Assembly (NCBI GenBank): GCA_964543235.1
Contig: CAZIXE010000037.1
Span: 1 to 34,351 of the forward strand
Length of the DNA stretch: 34,351 nucleotides
Direction: 5' to 3'
Source: JANMMJ01 sp964543235
GTDB lineage: Bacteria; Pseudomonadota; Alphaproteobacteria; Rhizobiales; Aestuariivirgaceae
Both the position numbers and the translations under genes were made by a program. The notes below the pieces were generated by a model. It saw nothing but the letters and a program-made list of their open reading frames with translations. It had not been told where the DNA came from and ran no database searches. Positions 1 to 10,013 of the stretch are shown piece after piece (the stretch's first letter is position 1; each line of letters opens with the position of its first letter).

Positions 1-2
1 CC

Positions 3-83
3 GCCCATGCCCGCATCACCGGCAACCAATTTGCTGAACTTGACGGACACTACTCTCTCCCCCGATGGGGGCGAGGGGAATGA
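3..83 (+). other. possible 3' tail of an upstream gene, ending in a repeat
   Basis: The plus-strand frame starting at base 3 stays open to a TGA at 81-83. Its first 18 or so codons (AHARITGNQFAELDGHYS) read like ordinary protein. The last nine codons and the stop fall inside the hairpin repeat at 53-83. If this is the end of a gene that enters from the left, the repeat has supplied its C-terminus. The tail is too short to assign to any family, and it could equally be non-coding DNA. Confidence 0.2.
53..83. repeat. C/G-rich hairpin repeat, copy 1
   Basis: This is a palindromic unit with arms CTCTCCCCC and GGGGGCGAG around a 3-nt GAT loop, with one T/C mismatch in the stem, followed by GGGAATGA. 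The same unit recurs at 158-189. Short C-run/G-run palindromes of this type are common intergenic repeats in rhizobial-type genomes. It may fold in RNA at transcript ends, but no T-tract follows. Confidence 0.6.
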
Positions 84-157
84 ACGGGGGGCGCGCTTGG
101 TCCCGGGGTGACGGCATCCGGGTGTGACCTTGCCCCCTCACCCCCGCGTTCCGCGGT

Positions 158-189
158 CCCTCTCCCCCAAAAGGGGGCGAGGGGAATGA
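158..189. repeat. C/G-rich hairpin repeat, copy 2
   Basis: This is the second copy of the unit at 53-83. The arm CCCTCTCCCCC pairs with GGGGGCGAGGG across an AAAA loop, with one mismatch, and is followed by the same GGGAATGA tail. Just upstream lies a related C-rich stretch (131-157) containing a second small palindrome, CCGCGttCCGCGG. The rest of 84-242 shows no gene that I would support. Confidence 0.65.
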
Positions 190-242
190 CAGGGGTGCGG
201 CGGCCATCCCGCCCGTAGAGGGGGAGGAAGGAGGAGGCAGGA

Positions 243-1232
243 TCAAAGCCTGACGGTCCGGCCGGACTGCATCGAGCGGACGGCGGCGTCGGCGAGTTCG
301 AGGGCCTTCAGGCCATCCCCGCCCGAGGGCTGCATGGGCGTGCCTTCTGTCAGGGCACGGATGAACTGCTCCTGCTCGATCCGGTAGGCGGCGCTGTAGC
401 GCTCCATGAAGAAATTGAGCAGGGGATCGGCGCGGCGGCCGGCCGCGTTCCAGAGCTCGACGGTGGTGGTGTGGAGATTGGCGGCGGAGACCATGCCCTT
501 CTCGCCATGCACCTCGATCCGCTGGTCATAGCCATAGGTGGCGCGCCTCGAATTGGTGATGACGGCGATCTTCCCCGAAGCGGTCTTGAGCGTGGCGGTG
601 GCGGTATCGACGTCGCCGGCCTTGCCGATTTCGGGATCGACGAGGCAGGCGCCGGTGGCGGTGACCTCGCTCACCTCCTCGCCCAGCAGGAAGCGGGCCA
701 TGTCGAAATCATGGATCATCATGTCGCGGAAAATGCCGCCGGAGCGGCCGATATAGGCGAGCGACGGGGGAGAAGGATCGCGCGAGGTGATCTGGACCAG
801 TTCCACCGCGCCGATCTCGCCCGCCGCGATGCGGGCCCGGGCGGCGGCGAAATTGGGGTCGAAGCGCCGGTTGAAGCCGATCATCAGGCGGGCGCCGGTG
901 TCCTGCACCACCTTGAGACAGTCCTTCACCCGCCCGACATCGAGGTCGATCGGCTTCTCGCAGAAGATCGCCTTGCCGGCGCGGGCGGCCTGCTCAATCT
1001 GGGCGGCGTGGAGATCGGTCGGGGTGCAGATCAGGACGGCAGCGATCGCCTTGTCGGCCATGATCTCGTCGACGCCGGCGCGCCTGGCGCCGGTCAGCTC
1101 GCAGACGCGCTTCGCCGCCTCGTCGATAGGATCAAAGACGGCGGTGATGCGGGCCTCCGGCAGGCCCGAAATGGCGACGGCATGAGTCCAGCCGATGCGG
1201 CCGGCGCCGAGCAGGCCGATGTTGATGGTCAT
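243..1232 (-). CDS. iolG: Gfo/Idh/MocA oxidoreductase, probable myo-inositol 2-dehydrogenase
   Basis: This 329-residue protein is an NAD-dependent sugar/polyol dehydrogenase, most likely oxidising myo-inositol to scyllo-inosose. A Rossmann fold with GAGRIG (residues 9-14) starts the protein. CEKPID carries the catalytic lysine (K93). The motif RDMMIHDFDMAR supplies D170 and H174 with the spacing of the IolG catalytic Asp/His pair. The length matches the family (about 330). The frame is open for 74 more codons upstream, but the ATG at 1232 is chosen because the Rossmann strand begins there and GAGGGG lies just upstream. No other inositol genes are visible nearby, so the substrate could be another cyclitol or sugar. 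It lies 92 bp downstream of the PHA synthase gene on the same strand. Confidence 0.75.
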   Translation of the reverse strand: MTINIGLLGAGRIGWTHAVAISGLPEARITAVFDPIDEAAKRVCELTGARRAGVDEIMADKAIAAVLICTPTDLHAAQIEQAARAGKAIFCEKPIDLDVGRVKDCLKVVQDTGARLMIGFNRRFDPNFAAARARIAAGEIGAVELVQITSRDPSPPSLAYIGRSGGIFRDMMIHDFDMARFLLGEEVSEVTATGACLVDPEIGKAGDVDTATATLKTASGKIAVITNSRRATYGYDQRIEVHGEKGMVSAANLHTTTVELWNAAGRRADPLLNFFMERYSAAYRIEQEQFIRALTEGTPMQPSGGDGLKALELADAAVRSMQSGRTVRL

Positions 1233-1324
1233 AGGGTTCCCCTCCGCGGTTCTCGAAATCCGGCCTGTCTTGCCGAGCCCCGGGCAAATTGCAAGGGCGA
1301 TCGCAGGCGCTGCCGCAGAATGTG

Positions 1325-3220
1325 TCAGCGCTGAAACACGTAAGTGCCGGGGGCATCGGCAAGCTGGCGGTAGCCGGCCGCGGGGTTGCCCAGGGGCGGC
1401 GGGCCTGCAGGCTCGCCGGAACGGGCCTTGAGCCAGGCGACCCATTCCGGCCACCAGGACCCATCGCGGCGCGGGGTCTCGTCGGCCCAGGTATCGGGGT
1501 CGATGTGGCGGTCATGGTCGTTGCGGGTGCGCACCCGGTAGAAGCGGCGGGGATGGCCGGGGGGTGAGACGATGCCGGCATTGTGGCCGCCCGAAGTCAG
1601 GAGGAAGGTGACGGCGGTATCCATCAGCAGGTTGAGCTTGAACACCGAGCGCCAGGGGGCGACGTGGTCCTTCACGGTGCCGACAGCGAAGACGGGCTCA
1701 CGGATGTCGGAGACGGTGACGGGCTTGCCATCCACCTCGTAGCGCCCCTCGGCAAGATCATTGTCGAGATAGAGGCGGCGGAGATATTCGGCATGCATGC
1801 GGTAGGGCATGCGGGTGGCGTCGGCGTTCCAGGCCATGAGATCGGTCATGGGGTCGCGTTCGCCCATGAGATACTCGCGCACCAGGCGCGACCAGACGAG
1901 GTCGTTGGAGCGCAGCATCTGGAAGGCGCCGGCCATCTGCTTGGCATCGAGGAAGCCCTGCTCCCACATCATGTCCTCGAGAAAGGCGAGCTGGCTTTCA
2001 TCGATGAAGAGCTGAAGCTCGCCGGCCTCGGTGAAGTCGACCTGGCTGGCCAGGAAGGTGAGCGAGGCGAAGCGCGGTTCGCCGCGGCGGGCCAGGGCGG
2101 CGGCGGCGATGGCCAAGAGCGTGCCGCCCAGGCAATAGCCGACGGCATGGACGCGGCGATCCGGAACGATGGCGGCAACGGCCGCGAGGGCGGCCATGAC
2201 GCCCAGGGTGCGGTAATCGTCGAGGCCGAGATCGCGGTCGGAGGGATCGGGGTTCTTCCAGGAAATCATGAAGACGGTAAATCCCTGGGAGGTCAGATAG
2301 CGGACCAGGGAATTCCCGGGCGAGAGATCGAGGATGTAATATTTCATGATCCAGGCCGGCACGATGAGCAGCGGCTCGGGATGCACGGCGGCGGTCGCGG
2401 GGGCATACTGGATCAGCTCGATCAGGCGGTTGCGGAACACCACCTTGCCCGGGGTGACAGCCACCGTCTCGCCGGGCACGAAGGCCTCCACCCCCGGCGG
2501 CGGCGTACCGGTGAGGCCGCGCTCGGCATCCTCGAGGAGGTTCTGCAGGCCCTGCCAGAGATTGCGGCCGCCGCTATCGAGGGTGCGGCGCAGAACCTCG
2601 GGGTTGGTGAAGATGCTGTTGGAGGGCGAAAACACATCGAGCAGCTGGCGGGAGATGAACTGCAGCTCGCGCTCATGGCGGCGGGTGACGCCGGGAACGC
2701 CGGTGACGGCGACATGCCACCATTGCTGCTGCAGCAAGAAGGCCTGGTACATGAGATTGAAGGGAAAGCGCTGCCAGGCCTCGCCGGCGAAGCGGTCGTC
2801 CTGGGGCAAAGGCTCGATGCAGGGCTCGCAAGGCCGGCCGGCAATGGCACTGGCCGCGGCATGGCGGGCGAGCCGGTGCCATTTGCGGTAGGCCTTTTCG
2901 GCAAGCTGCAGGCGCTTGCCCGGGGCCAGCGCCAGATGCAGCGACCAGTCGAACCAGGCGGCCATGACGGCGGCCGGCGAGATGCCACCGGTCAGGCGGG
3001 CGATGCTCGCATGGGTGGCGCGGTCGATCACCTCGCCGAAGGCAGTGGCGGTCCAGGAATCGCGCTCGAAGGAGGGCTGGCGGTAGCCGCCGGCGCCCGC
3101 GGCCGGCTTCGGCACGGGTCCGCCGGCGAAGAGGGGCGTCACATTGGTGATGGCGGCGGCTGCCGCGTCCGGTCCGGTGGGGGCCATGTCGGTGTTCCTC
3201 ATGCTCACGGCCAGGGACAT
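1325..3220 (-). CDS. phaC: polyhydroxyalkanoate synthase (PhaC-like)
   Basis: This roughly 631-residue cytoplasmic protein should polymerise (R)-3-hydroxyacyl-CoA into polyhydroxyalkanoate, mainly PHB. The N-terminal PhaC domain has the segment FTNPEVLRRTLDSGG typical of class I enzymes. The alpha/beta-hydrolase core carries the lipase-like box GYCLGG with the nucleophilic cysteine (about C363), the SWKNPDPSDRDLGLDDY segment, an Asp in VGTVKDHVAPW and the catalytic His in GGHNAGIVS. The frame is open up to a TTG at 3253. The ATG at 3220 is preferred because AGGGG lies just upstream, but ATGs at 3202 or 3187 are also possible. The synthase has no phaA, phaB or phasin next to it. It sits between acetoacetyl-CoA synthetase (81 bp upstream) and the iolG-like gene, all on the minus strand. 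Confidence 0.85.
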   Translation of the reverse strand: MSLAVSMRNTDMAPTGPDAAAAAITNVTPLFAGGPVPKPAAGAGGYRQPSFERDSWTATAFGEVIDRATHASIARLTGGISPAAVMAAWFDWSLHLALAPGKRLQLAEKAYRKWHRLARHAAASAIAGRPCEPCIEPLPQDDRFAGEAWQRFPFNLMYQAFLLQQQWWHVAVTGVPGVTRRHERELQFISRQLLDVFSPSNSIFTNPEVLRRTLDSGGRNLWQGLQNLLEDAERGLTGTPPPGVEAFVPGETVAVTPGKVVFRNRLIELIQYAPATAAVHPEPLLIVPAWIMKYYILDLSPGNSLVRYLTSQGFTVFMISWKNPDPSDRDLGLDDYRTLGVMAALAAVAAIVPDRRVHAVGYCLGGTLLAIAAAALARRGEPRFASLTFLASQVDFTEAGELQLFIDESQLAFLEDMMWEQGFLDAKQMAGAFQMLRSNDLVWSRLVREYLMGERDPMTDLMAWNADATRMPYRMHAEYLRRLYLDNDLAEGRYEVDGKPVTVSDIREPVFAVGTVKDHVAPWRSVFKLNLLMDTAVTFLLTSGGHNAGIVSPPGHPRRFYRVRTRNDHDRHIDPDTWADETPRRDGSWWPEWVAWLKARSGEPAGPPPLGNPAAGYRQLADAPGTYVFQR

Positions 3221-3301
3221 GCGCCCCTGCGCCCTGCCCCGCCATGACAGCAATCAATTGTGCCGCCGCCAAGACGGCATTGTGGCCGCCGGCCCTGGCC
3301 G

Positions 3302-5254
<1,953 letters not shown>

Positions 5255-5288
5255 TCTGTCCCCAAGGTCCGGATTTGGTTGGCTGGCA

Positions 5289-5306
5289 GCGGCCGCGGGC
5301 GGCCGC
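5289..5306. repeat. two GCGGCCGC palindromes with a 2-nt spacer
   Basis: The octamer GCGGCCGC occurs twice, at 5289-5296 and 5299-5306, separated by GG, in the 146-bp divergent gap between the acetoacetyl-CoA synthetase and AsmA-like genes. The octamer is its own reverse complement, so the pair can also form an 8-bp hairpin. It could be an operator for the divergent promoters or just a product of GC-rich composition. I cannot tell which. Confidence 0.35.
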
Positions 5307-5400
5307 GCCAGACTGTCATAATCGCTTGTGACCGGCTTTGCCACAGATCGGCCTTGTCTTCGCGGCTAATGGTTGCTCAAAGGCGGCAACGGAGACTCGA

Positions 5401-7191
5401 TTGCGAATTCTGGCGATTCTGGGCGGCCTGCTGGCCGGCCTCGTCGTGGTGCTGGCCGCCGGCGCCTATATGCTGCTCAGGCCGCAGGCCATGACCGCGC
5501 AGCTGAGCGATGCGGTACAGGCGGCGACCGGCTATACGCTGACCGTCGGGGGCCGGCCGGAGTACCGGCTGTGGCCCGAGCCGGCGATCAGCTACCCCAA
5601 AGTGACGCTGGAAGCCAGCAAGACGGTGGCCGGCGGGGCGCCGCTGACCGCCGAGCGGCTGGTCATCGCCACCAGTTTCAGCGATTTCCTCACCCGCAAC
5701 CTGAGGCCCAAGAGCATCGAGGCGCAGGGGGCACGGTTCAACCTGCTGATCGACAACGAAGGCAAGGCCAACTGGCCAGACAAGCCGATGGTCCTGCCGG
5801 TACCGCTCGCCATCCGCGACGGCACGCTTGCCTTTCTCGACGAGCGGACCGGCGTGACCTTTGTGGCCAGCGGGCTCAACGCCCGGATCGCCACTGGAGA
5901 AAGCGGCGAGGACCTGCAGAGTTTCGGCGAAATGGTGTGGCGGAAACAGCCGGTGCGCTACACGCTGCAGCTCAAGTCGGTGGCGAGGCTGATGGCGGAC
6001 GGATCGCCGCTGTCATTGACCGCCAACGGGCCGCTGGCCGATTTCTACTTCGACGGCCGCGCCGGCCTGGCCAAGGGCCTGGCGCTGGCCGGACAGATCA
6101 GCGTCAATTCGGACGATTTGCGCGGGCTTGCCCGCTGGCTGGGCGGCGACATCGAGCCGGGCAACGGCTTCGGCTCGTTCACGCTGGCAGGCGCCATCGA
6201 CACCGCCGGGCGCAAGACCAAGATCACGCGGGCAACGGTGCTCCTCGACGACACGACGGCGCATGGCACGCTGAGCCTCGACGTTTCGGGGCGCATTCCG
6301 GTGGTGGCCGGCGACCTCGTCGCCGACTCGGTCGATCTCGCCACCTATCTCGGCGAGGGCGGGCGGCCAGCGGAGAACTGGAGCGAAGCGCCCTTCGCGC
6401 TGGGCCCGCTCAAGGCCTTCGACCTGGCGCTCGACCTCGCCTGCGAAGTTGCGAGCTATGGCGAGCTGGAACTCCGCGATATCCGGACCCGCATCACCCA
6501 GAACGGCGGCACGCTCAGGGTCACGATCCCGCAGATGCGGGCGGCCGGCGGGCCAGCGACCGCCACAGTCGAGATCGACGCCAGCCGGCGGCCGCCGCGG
6601 TTCTTCGCCATGTTCAACGGCAGCGGCATCGCGGCACAACCGTTCCTGCGGCACGTCCTCGGCTTCGGAGCCCTGACGGGACCGGCCAATATTTCGGCGG
6701 TACTGAACGGTGAAGGTGCTTCGCAGGCGGAGATGATTGCCACACTCAAGGGGACGGCGTCGATCACGGTCACGAACGGGAGCATCGAACGGGTCGAACC
6801 GAGCGCGCTGCTGAGCCGGGTGTCGACGCAGGTGGTCGAGGGCTGGCTGGGCGAGCGGGCCACACCGTTCAAGGCGCTTGGGGCGTCTTTCGCGATCGCC
6901 GATGGCATCGCCAGCCTGTCGTCAATGTCCTACATGGACGGGCAGATCAGCATGGCAATGGCGGGCGAAGCGGACCTGCTGCGCCGGGCCGTCAGCTTCC
7001 GCGCCACGCCGCGGCTCCTCGCCCGGGACGGCGCCAGCCAGGCCTGGCCGGTGGCCATCAAGGTGGAAGGCCCGTGGAACAAGCCCAAGCTGTTTCCGGA
7101 TGTGGCGGGACTGCCCGACAATCCGGAGGAAGGCTACCGCAAGCTCAAATCCATGGGCGTGCCGGCCTTGCAATCAATCGAACAAAACTGA
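5401..7191 (+). CDS. AsmA family protein
   Basis: This roughly 596-residue protein is anchored in the inner membrane, with most of it periplasmic. One N-terminal hydrophobic helix (residues 2-26, ILAILGGLLAGLVVVLAAG) is followed by the AsmA pattern: a conserved turn GYTLTVGGRPEYRLWPEPAISYPKV, then a long beta-rich repeat region and a C-terminal segment with FKALGASFAIADG. AsmA-like proteins are bridge-type proteins linked to outer-membrane phospholipid transport and assembly. No in-frame ATG exists near the start. The TTG at 5401 is chosen because GGAG lies 7 nt upstream and the membrane helix begins at once; a TTG at 5338 is the alternative. It heads a plus-strand run with moaE and the nuclease gene. 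Confidence 0.75.
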   Translation: MRILAILGGLLAGLVVVLAAGAYMLLRPQAMTAQLSDAVQAATGYTLTVGGRPEYRLWPEPAISYPKVTLEASKTVAGGAPLTAERLVIATSFSDFLTRNLRPKSIEAQGARFNLLIDNEGKANWPDKPMVLPVPLAIRDGTLAFLDERTGVTFVASGLNARIATGESGEDLQSFGEMVWRKQPVRYTLQLKSVARLMADGSPLSLTANGPLADFYFDGRAGLAKGLALAGQISVNSDDLRGLARWLGGDIEPGNGFGSFTLAGAIDTAGRKTKITRATVLLDDTTAHGTLSLDVSGRIPVVAGDLVADSVDLATYLGEGGRPAENWSEAPFALGPLKAFDLALDLACEVASYGELELRDIRTRITQNGGTLRVTIPQMRAAGGPATATVEIDASRRPPRFFAMFNGSGIAAQPFLRHVLGFGALTGPANISAVLNGEGASQAEMIATLKGTASITVTNGSIERVEPSALLSRVSTQVVEGWLGERATPFKALGASFAIADGIASLSSMSYMDGQISMAMAGEADLLRRAVSFRATPRLLARDGASQAWPVAIKVEGPWNKPKLFPDVAGLPDNPEEGYRKLKSMGVPALQSIEQN

Positions 7192-7203
7192 ACAATCGCA
7201 ATC

Positions 7204-7659
7204 ATGATCCGCGTGCAGCAAGAGCCCTTCGATGCGGGAGCGGAGCTGGCGAAACTCAAGGCCGGCAAGACGCATCTGGGCGGCATCGTCATGTTCGTGG
7301 GCACGGTGCGCGATGCATCGGAAGGCCGCGATGTCACGGCGATGACCCTGGAACATTATCCCGGCATGACCGAAACGGCGCTGGCAGCCATCGAGGCCGA
7401 GGCGCGGGAACGCTGGCAACTCGACGATACACTGATCGTCCATCGCTACGGGCGGCTTACCCCCGGCGAGGACATCGTCCTGGTGATTGCCGCCTCAGCA
7501 CACCGCGAGGCGGCATTCGCGGCCTGCCATTTCCTGATCGACTGGCTCAAGACCAAAGCACCATTCTGGAAACTGGAAGAGAGTGCGGAAGGGACCCGCT
7601 GGGTCGAAGCCAAGACCAGCGACGATGAGGCGGCAGCGCGCTGGGAGGCCCCGGGCTGA
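7204..7659 (+). CDS. moaE: molybdopterin synthase catalytic (large) subunit MoaE
   Basis: This 151-residue protein is the large subunit of molybdopterin synthase. It transfers sulfur from the MoaD C-terminal thiocarboxylate to precursor Z (cPMP) in molybdenum-cofactor synthesis. Visible family features are GGIVMFVGTVRD at 26-37, LEHYPGM, IVHRYGRL and the core SAHREAAFAACHFLIDWLK. K116 and K123 have the 7-residue spacing of the two essential E. coli lysines (K119 and K126). The ATG at 7204 follows the AsmA-like stop by 12 bp without a clear Shine-Dalgarno, so translation may be coupled. MoaD, often the adjacent partner, is not in this window. The stop overlaps the next ATG (TGATG). Confidence 0.93.
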   Translation: MIRVQQEPFDAGAELAKLKAGKTHLGGIVMFVGTVRDASEGRDVTAMTLEHYPGMTETALAAIEAEARERWQLDDTLIVHRYGRLTPGEDIVLVIAASAHREAAFAACHFLIDWLKTKAPFWKLEESAEGTRWVEAKTSDDEAAARWEAPG

Positions 7660-8207
7660 TGGCCAGGCGGACGCCGGTCCGCAGCATCATCGATGCCGTG
7701 GTGATGCTGGCGGCGCTGGCGCTCATCGCGCTCCTGGCCCGCAGCCTCGGCCTGGGCGTTTTCGAGGAGGGACTGGTGAGGGTGCTCGACGGCGACTCGC
7801 TCAGGCGGGAGGCGCTGGAAATCCGCCTCTACGGCATCGACGCGCCGGAATACCGGCAGCACTGCCGCGACGGCGCGGGCCAGGACTATGAGTGCGGACG
7901 ACAGGCGGCGGAGGTGCTGCGGCAGATGATCGGGGGCGGCGACGTCGCCTGCCGGCCGGTGGAGACCGACCGCTACGGGCGGCTGGTGGCGCTCTGCTCG
8001 GCGGGCAAGCTGGCGCTCAACGAAGAGATGGTGCTGGCGGGCTGGGCAGTGGCCTATCGCCGGCATACGGACCGCTTTGCCAGGCTGGAGGCCCTGGCGC
8101 GGGCGGCACGGCGCGGCATCTGGCAGGGGCCGTTCGAGATGCCGGAAGAGTATCGGGCGCGGACTCGCAGCCCGGTTCAGGGTAACATGGCCGGCGGCGA
8201 GGATTGA
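7659..8207 (+). CDS. membrane-anchored SNase-like thermonuclease
   Basis: This 182-residue protein has an N-terminal hydrophobic helix (about residues 10-32) that is an anchor or uncleaved signal, so the nuclease domain is probably periplasmic. Residues 38-170 form a staphylococcal-nuclease (OB-fold) domain. The catalytic pattern is intact: D44 (VLDGDS), R56 and D61/E64 (IRLYGIDAPE), and R108 (DRYGRLVA), matching Asp21, Arg35, Asp40/Glu43 and Arg87 of the S. aureus enzyme. Extra cysteines (YECG, VACRP, ALCSAG) suggest disulfides or metal binding as in many proteobacterial homologues. Its start overlaps the moaE stop by 1 bp. The physiological substrate is unknown; Ca-dependent hydrolysis of DNA or RNA is the family activity. 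Confidence 0.85.
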   Translation: MARRTPVRSIIDAVVMLAALALIALLARSLGLGVFEEGLVRVLDGDSLRREALEIRLYGIDAPEYRQHCRDGAGQDYECGRQAAEVLRQMIGGGDVACRPVETDRYGRLVALCSAGKLALNEEMVLAGWAVAYRRHTDRFARLEALARAARRGIWQGPFEMPEEYRARTRSPVQGNMAGGED

Positions 8208-8269
8208 TGCCGGTCAAGGCCAGAGACGACCCGCGCGGCACACTCGCAGCAAGGACGAAAGGCCCACGC

Positions 8270-8467
8270 ATGGCACTGGAAGAACTGAAAGCGCAGATCG
8301 CCACGCTGCTCACCAGCCTCGAGGACAATCCCGAGGATGTGCATGAACTGCAGGAACTGCTCAGGCAGCACCTGGCGCAGCTCAGGGCCATGGGGCACGA
8401 CGTGCCGCAGGACCTCGCGGAGCTCGAGGCCCGGCTCGAGCAGGATTTCGGCCGCCGCAAGCGTTAA
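8270..8467 (+). CDS. small helical protein of unknown function (65 aa)
   Basis: This 65-residue acidic protein begins MALEELKAQIATLLTSLED. It is almost wholly predicted helix with leucine-rich heptad-like spacing (LQELLRQHLAQLRAMG, LAELEARLEQDFGRR), so it is likely a coiled coil or small helical bundle. The frame is open from 8204, overlapping the nuclease stop. The ATG at 8270 is preferred because the upstream 22 residues look non-coding and GAAAGG lies about 7 nt before it. I do not recognise the family. Position suggests co-transcription with the moaE-nuclease run. Confidence 0.55.
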   Translation: MALEELKAQIATLLTSLEDNPEDVHELQELLRQHLAQLRAMGHDVPQDLAELEARLEQDFGRRKR

Positions 8468-8502
8468 GCACCGCAGGCCGAGGTCCCTGCAATTTTAGTC
8501 AA

Positions 8503-8530
8503 TTGCACGGCCGGCGCTTGGCGATATTGT
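8503..8530 (+). promoter_or_regulatory. possible promoter of the RTX gene
   Basis: The 148-bp gap 8468-8615 is more A/T-rich than its surroundings. TTGCAC (8503-8508) and TATTGT (8525-8530), 16 bp apart, are a weak sigma70-like match about 85 bp upstream of the GTG start. Both hexamers are imperfect, so this is only a candidate. Confidence 0.25.
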
Positions 8531-8615
8531 TCAATCGTTCAGTCTAGTCTCCCGCGTAACGAACGGGCCACGGGGATCCGCCGGTCCATAACCTCGCGCC
8601 AAGCTGGAGACTTTC

Positions 8616-9893
8616 GTGAAGTACTATCAGACCCTGCTGTCCGGGCCGACGCTGGCCGGAACCAAGAATGCCGAAATCCTCGAAGGCAGCGCGTCGGGCA
8701 CGGTGTTCGCCTACCAGGCGGACGGAACCTGGGTCAACACCCGCGCCCAGTGCGTGGGCGATCCGGCCGGGGCCGGCCCCAACACGCTGATTTCCATCGA
8801 CGGCTACGGCCGCAACAACGATATCTTCAAGGGCAAGGCGGGTACTGCCAACACGCTCGTCATGGGCGACGGCAAGGTGGCGCTGTTCCTCGACGATCCC
8901 TACAGCGCCAATGGCAACCAGGCGCGCATCCAGAACATCCAGGAAATCGTGTGTGGCGACGGCGGGCAGATCGTCGATCTCACCAGCACGCGGTTCGCCT
9001 ACGGCAATGTCAAAATCCTCGGCGGCGCCGATGCCGACTATCTGTGGTCGAACGCCGGCCACGACACGATGAACGGTCTGGGCGGCAATGACGACATGTG
9101 GGGCGGCTCGGGCAACGACGACATGGCCGGGGGTACCGGCAATGACAAGGTTGTGGGCGGCAGCGGCAACGACACGGTGCGCGGCGGCCAGCACAACGAC
9201 ACCGTGAGCGGCGGGGCCGGCAACGATTCGGTCTATGGCGATACCGGCAATGACGTGGCCGCCGGCGATGACGGCAATGACTATGTGTCGGGCGGCGACG
9301 GCAGCGACACGGTGAACGGCAATGCCGGCGACGACAAGCTGGCCGGCGGCAAGGGTGCCGATCTCGTCCATGGCGGCGACGGCGCCGACAAGTTGAACGG
9401 CAATACCGGCAGTGACACGCTGGATGGCGGGGCCGGCAATGACAGGGTCTTTGGCGATGCCGGCAATGACTCGATTGCGGGCGGCGGCGACAGCGACACG
9501 CTCTACGGCAATACCGGCAACGACACGATTCTCGGCGGCGCCGGCAACGACACGCTGTACGGCAACAAGGGCAACGACGTCATGACCGGCGGAGCGGGCG
9601 CCGACCGTTTCGTGTGGCTCGCCAATGAAAACTATTCGACGGCGACGGGCGTGACCGACACCGACCGGATCACCGATTTCGGCAAGAACGACGTGCTCGA
9701 TTTTTCGGCCCTCATCAGCAATGGCAGCGACACCGACGCCGGGCATTTCGTGAAATTCCAGGACATGGCGGCGGGCACGATGGTGCTGGTGGCAAATGTG
9801 CCGGGCGGTGAATTCCACGAGACCGTGATGCTCGACGGCCTGCATGGCCTCAGCGTGGCAAAGGCCCAGGCCGATGGCTGGCTGCTGATCTGA
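8616..9893 (+). CDS. RTX-type calcium-binding repeat protein
   Basis: This 425-residue acidic protein starts at a GTG with GGAG about 8 nt upstream. Residues 1-145 form an N-terminal domain ending in GDGGQIVDLTSTRFAYGNVKI-type beta repeats. Residues 146-325 are about 20 tandem nonapeptides GGxGNDxUx, the Ca2+-binding parallel beta-roll of RTX proteins. Residues 326-425 resemble the C-terminal serralysin-type domain (GADRFVW, DRITDFGKNDVLDFSAL), which carries an uncleaved type I secretion signal. No signal peptide is present. No catalytic domain is recognised, so it may be a surface, biofilm or adhesion protein. No type I ABC transporter, membrane-fusion protein or TolC gene is adjacent. It is flanked by a possible promoter and a clear terminator, so it is probably monocistronic. 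Confidence 0.85.
   Translation: MKYYQTLLSGPTLAGTKNAEILEGSASGTVFAYQADGTWVNTRAQCVGDPAGAGPNTLISIDGYGRNNDIFKGKAGTANTLVMGDGKVALFLDDPYSANGNQARIQNIQEIVCGDGGQIVDLTSTRFAYGNVKILGGADADYLWSNAGHDTMNGLGGNDDMWGGSGNDDMAGGTGNDKVVGGSGNDTVRGGQHNDTVSGGAGNDSVYGDTGNDVAAGDDGNDYVSGGDGSDTVNGNAGDDKLAGGKGADLVHGGDGADKLNGNTGSDTLDGGAGNDRVFGDAGNDSIAGGGDSDTLYGNTGNDTILGGAGNDTLYGNKGNDVMTGGAGADRFVWLANENYSTATGVTDTDRITDFGKNDVLDFSALISNGSDTDAGHFVKFQDMAAGTMVLVANVPGGEFHETVMLDGLHGLSVAKAQADGWLLI
9051..9590 (+). repeat. about 20 tandem RTX nonapeptide units (27 bp each)
   Basis: These 27-bp in-frame units encode GGxGNDxUx from NAGHDTMNG to NKGNDVMTG. Some units lose the first Gly (DTGND, NTGND, NAGDD), and two lack the standard GND (GQHNDTVSG, GGDSDTLYG). 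The protein repeat is regular, while the DNA is diverged enough that copies are distinguishable. Confidence 0.85.
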
Positions 9894-9901
9894 CCCGATG
9901 C

Positions 9902-9928
9902 GGCGCGGGGCACCTCTCCCCCCGCGCC
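9902..9928 (+). terminator. hairpin after the RTX gene (no T-tract)
   Basis: A perfect 9-bp stem, GGCGCGGGG (9902-9910) with CCCCGCGCC (9920-9928), closes a 9-nt loop just 9 bp after the RTX stop. There is no run of T after it. It may stabilise the 3' end of the message or act with the stronger hairpin at 9953-9987. Confidence 0.4.
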
Positions 9929-9952
9929 AATCACTTTCTCCGTGCGACTTGC

Positions 9953-9987
9953 GGCGGCGGTTCGACAGAACAGCCGCCGTCTCTTTT
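9953..9987 (+). terminator. Rho-independent terminator of the RTX gene
   Basis: GGCGGCGGTTC (9953-9963) pairs with GAACAGCCGCC (9968-9978) across a GACA loop. This is an 11-bp stem with one mismatch, followed by GTCTCTTTT. It is the best intrinsic-terminator structure seen in the window and separates the RTX gene from the transporter operon. Confidence 0.65.
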
Positions 9988-10013
9988 GCGGGGGCGCTGT
10001 TCCGGCGGTTTGC

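Noticed and set aside
1583..3247. Long plus-strand open frame (554 codons) opposite phaC
   Set aside because: It is a GC-rich antisense shadow of phaC, with low-complexity composition and no recognisable domain.
9051..9590. CRISPR array suggested by regular 27-bp repetition
   Set aside because: The repeats are in-frame codons for Ca-binding nonapeptides, with no constant repeat separated by unique spacers.
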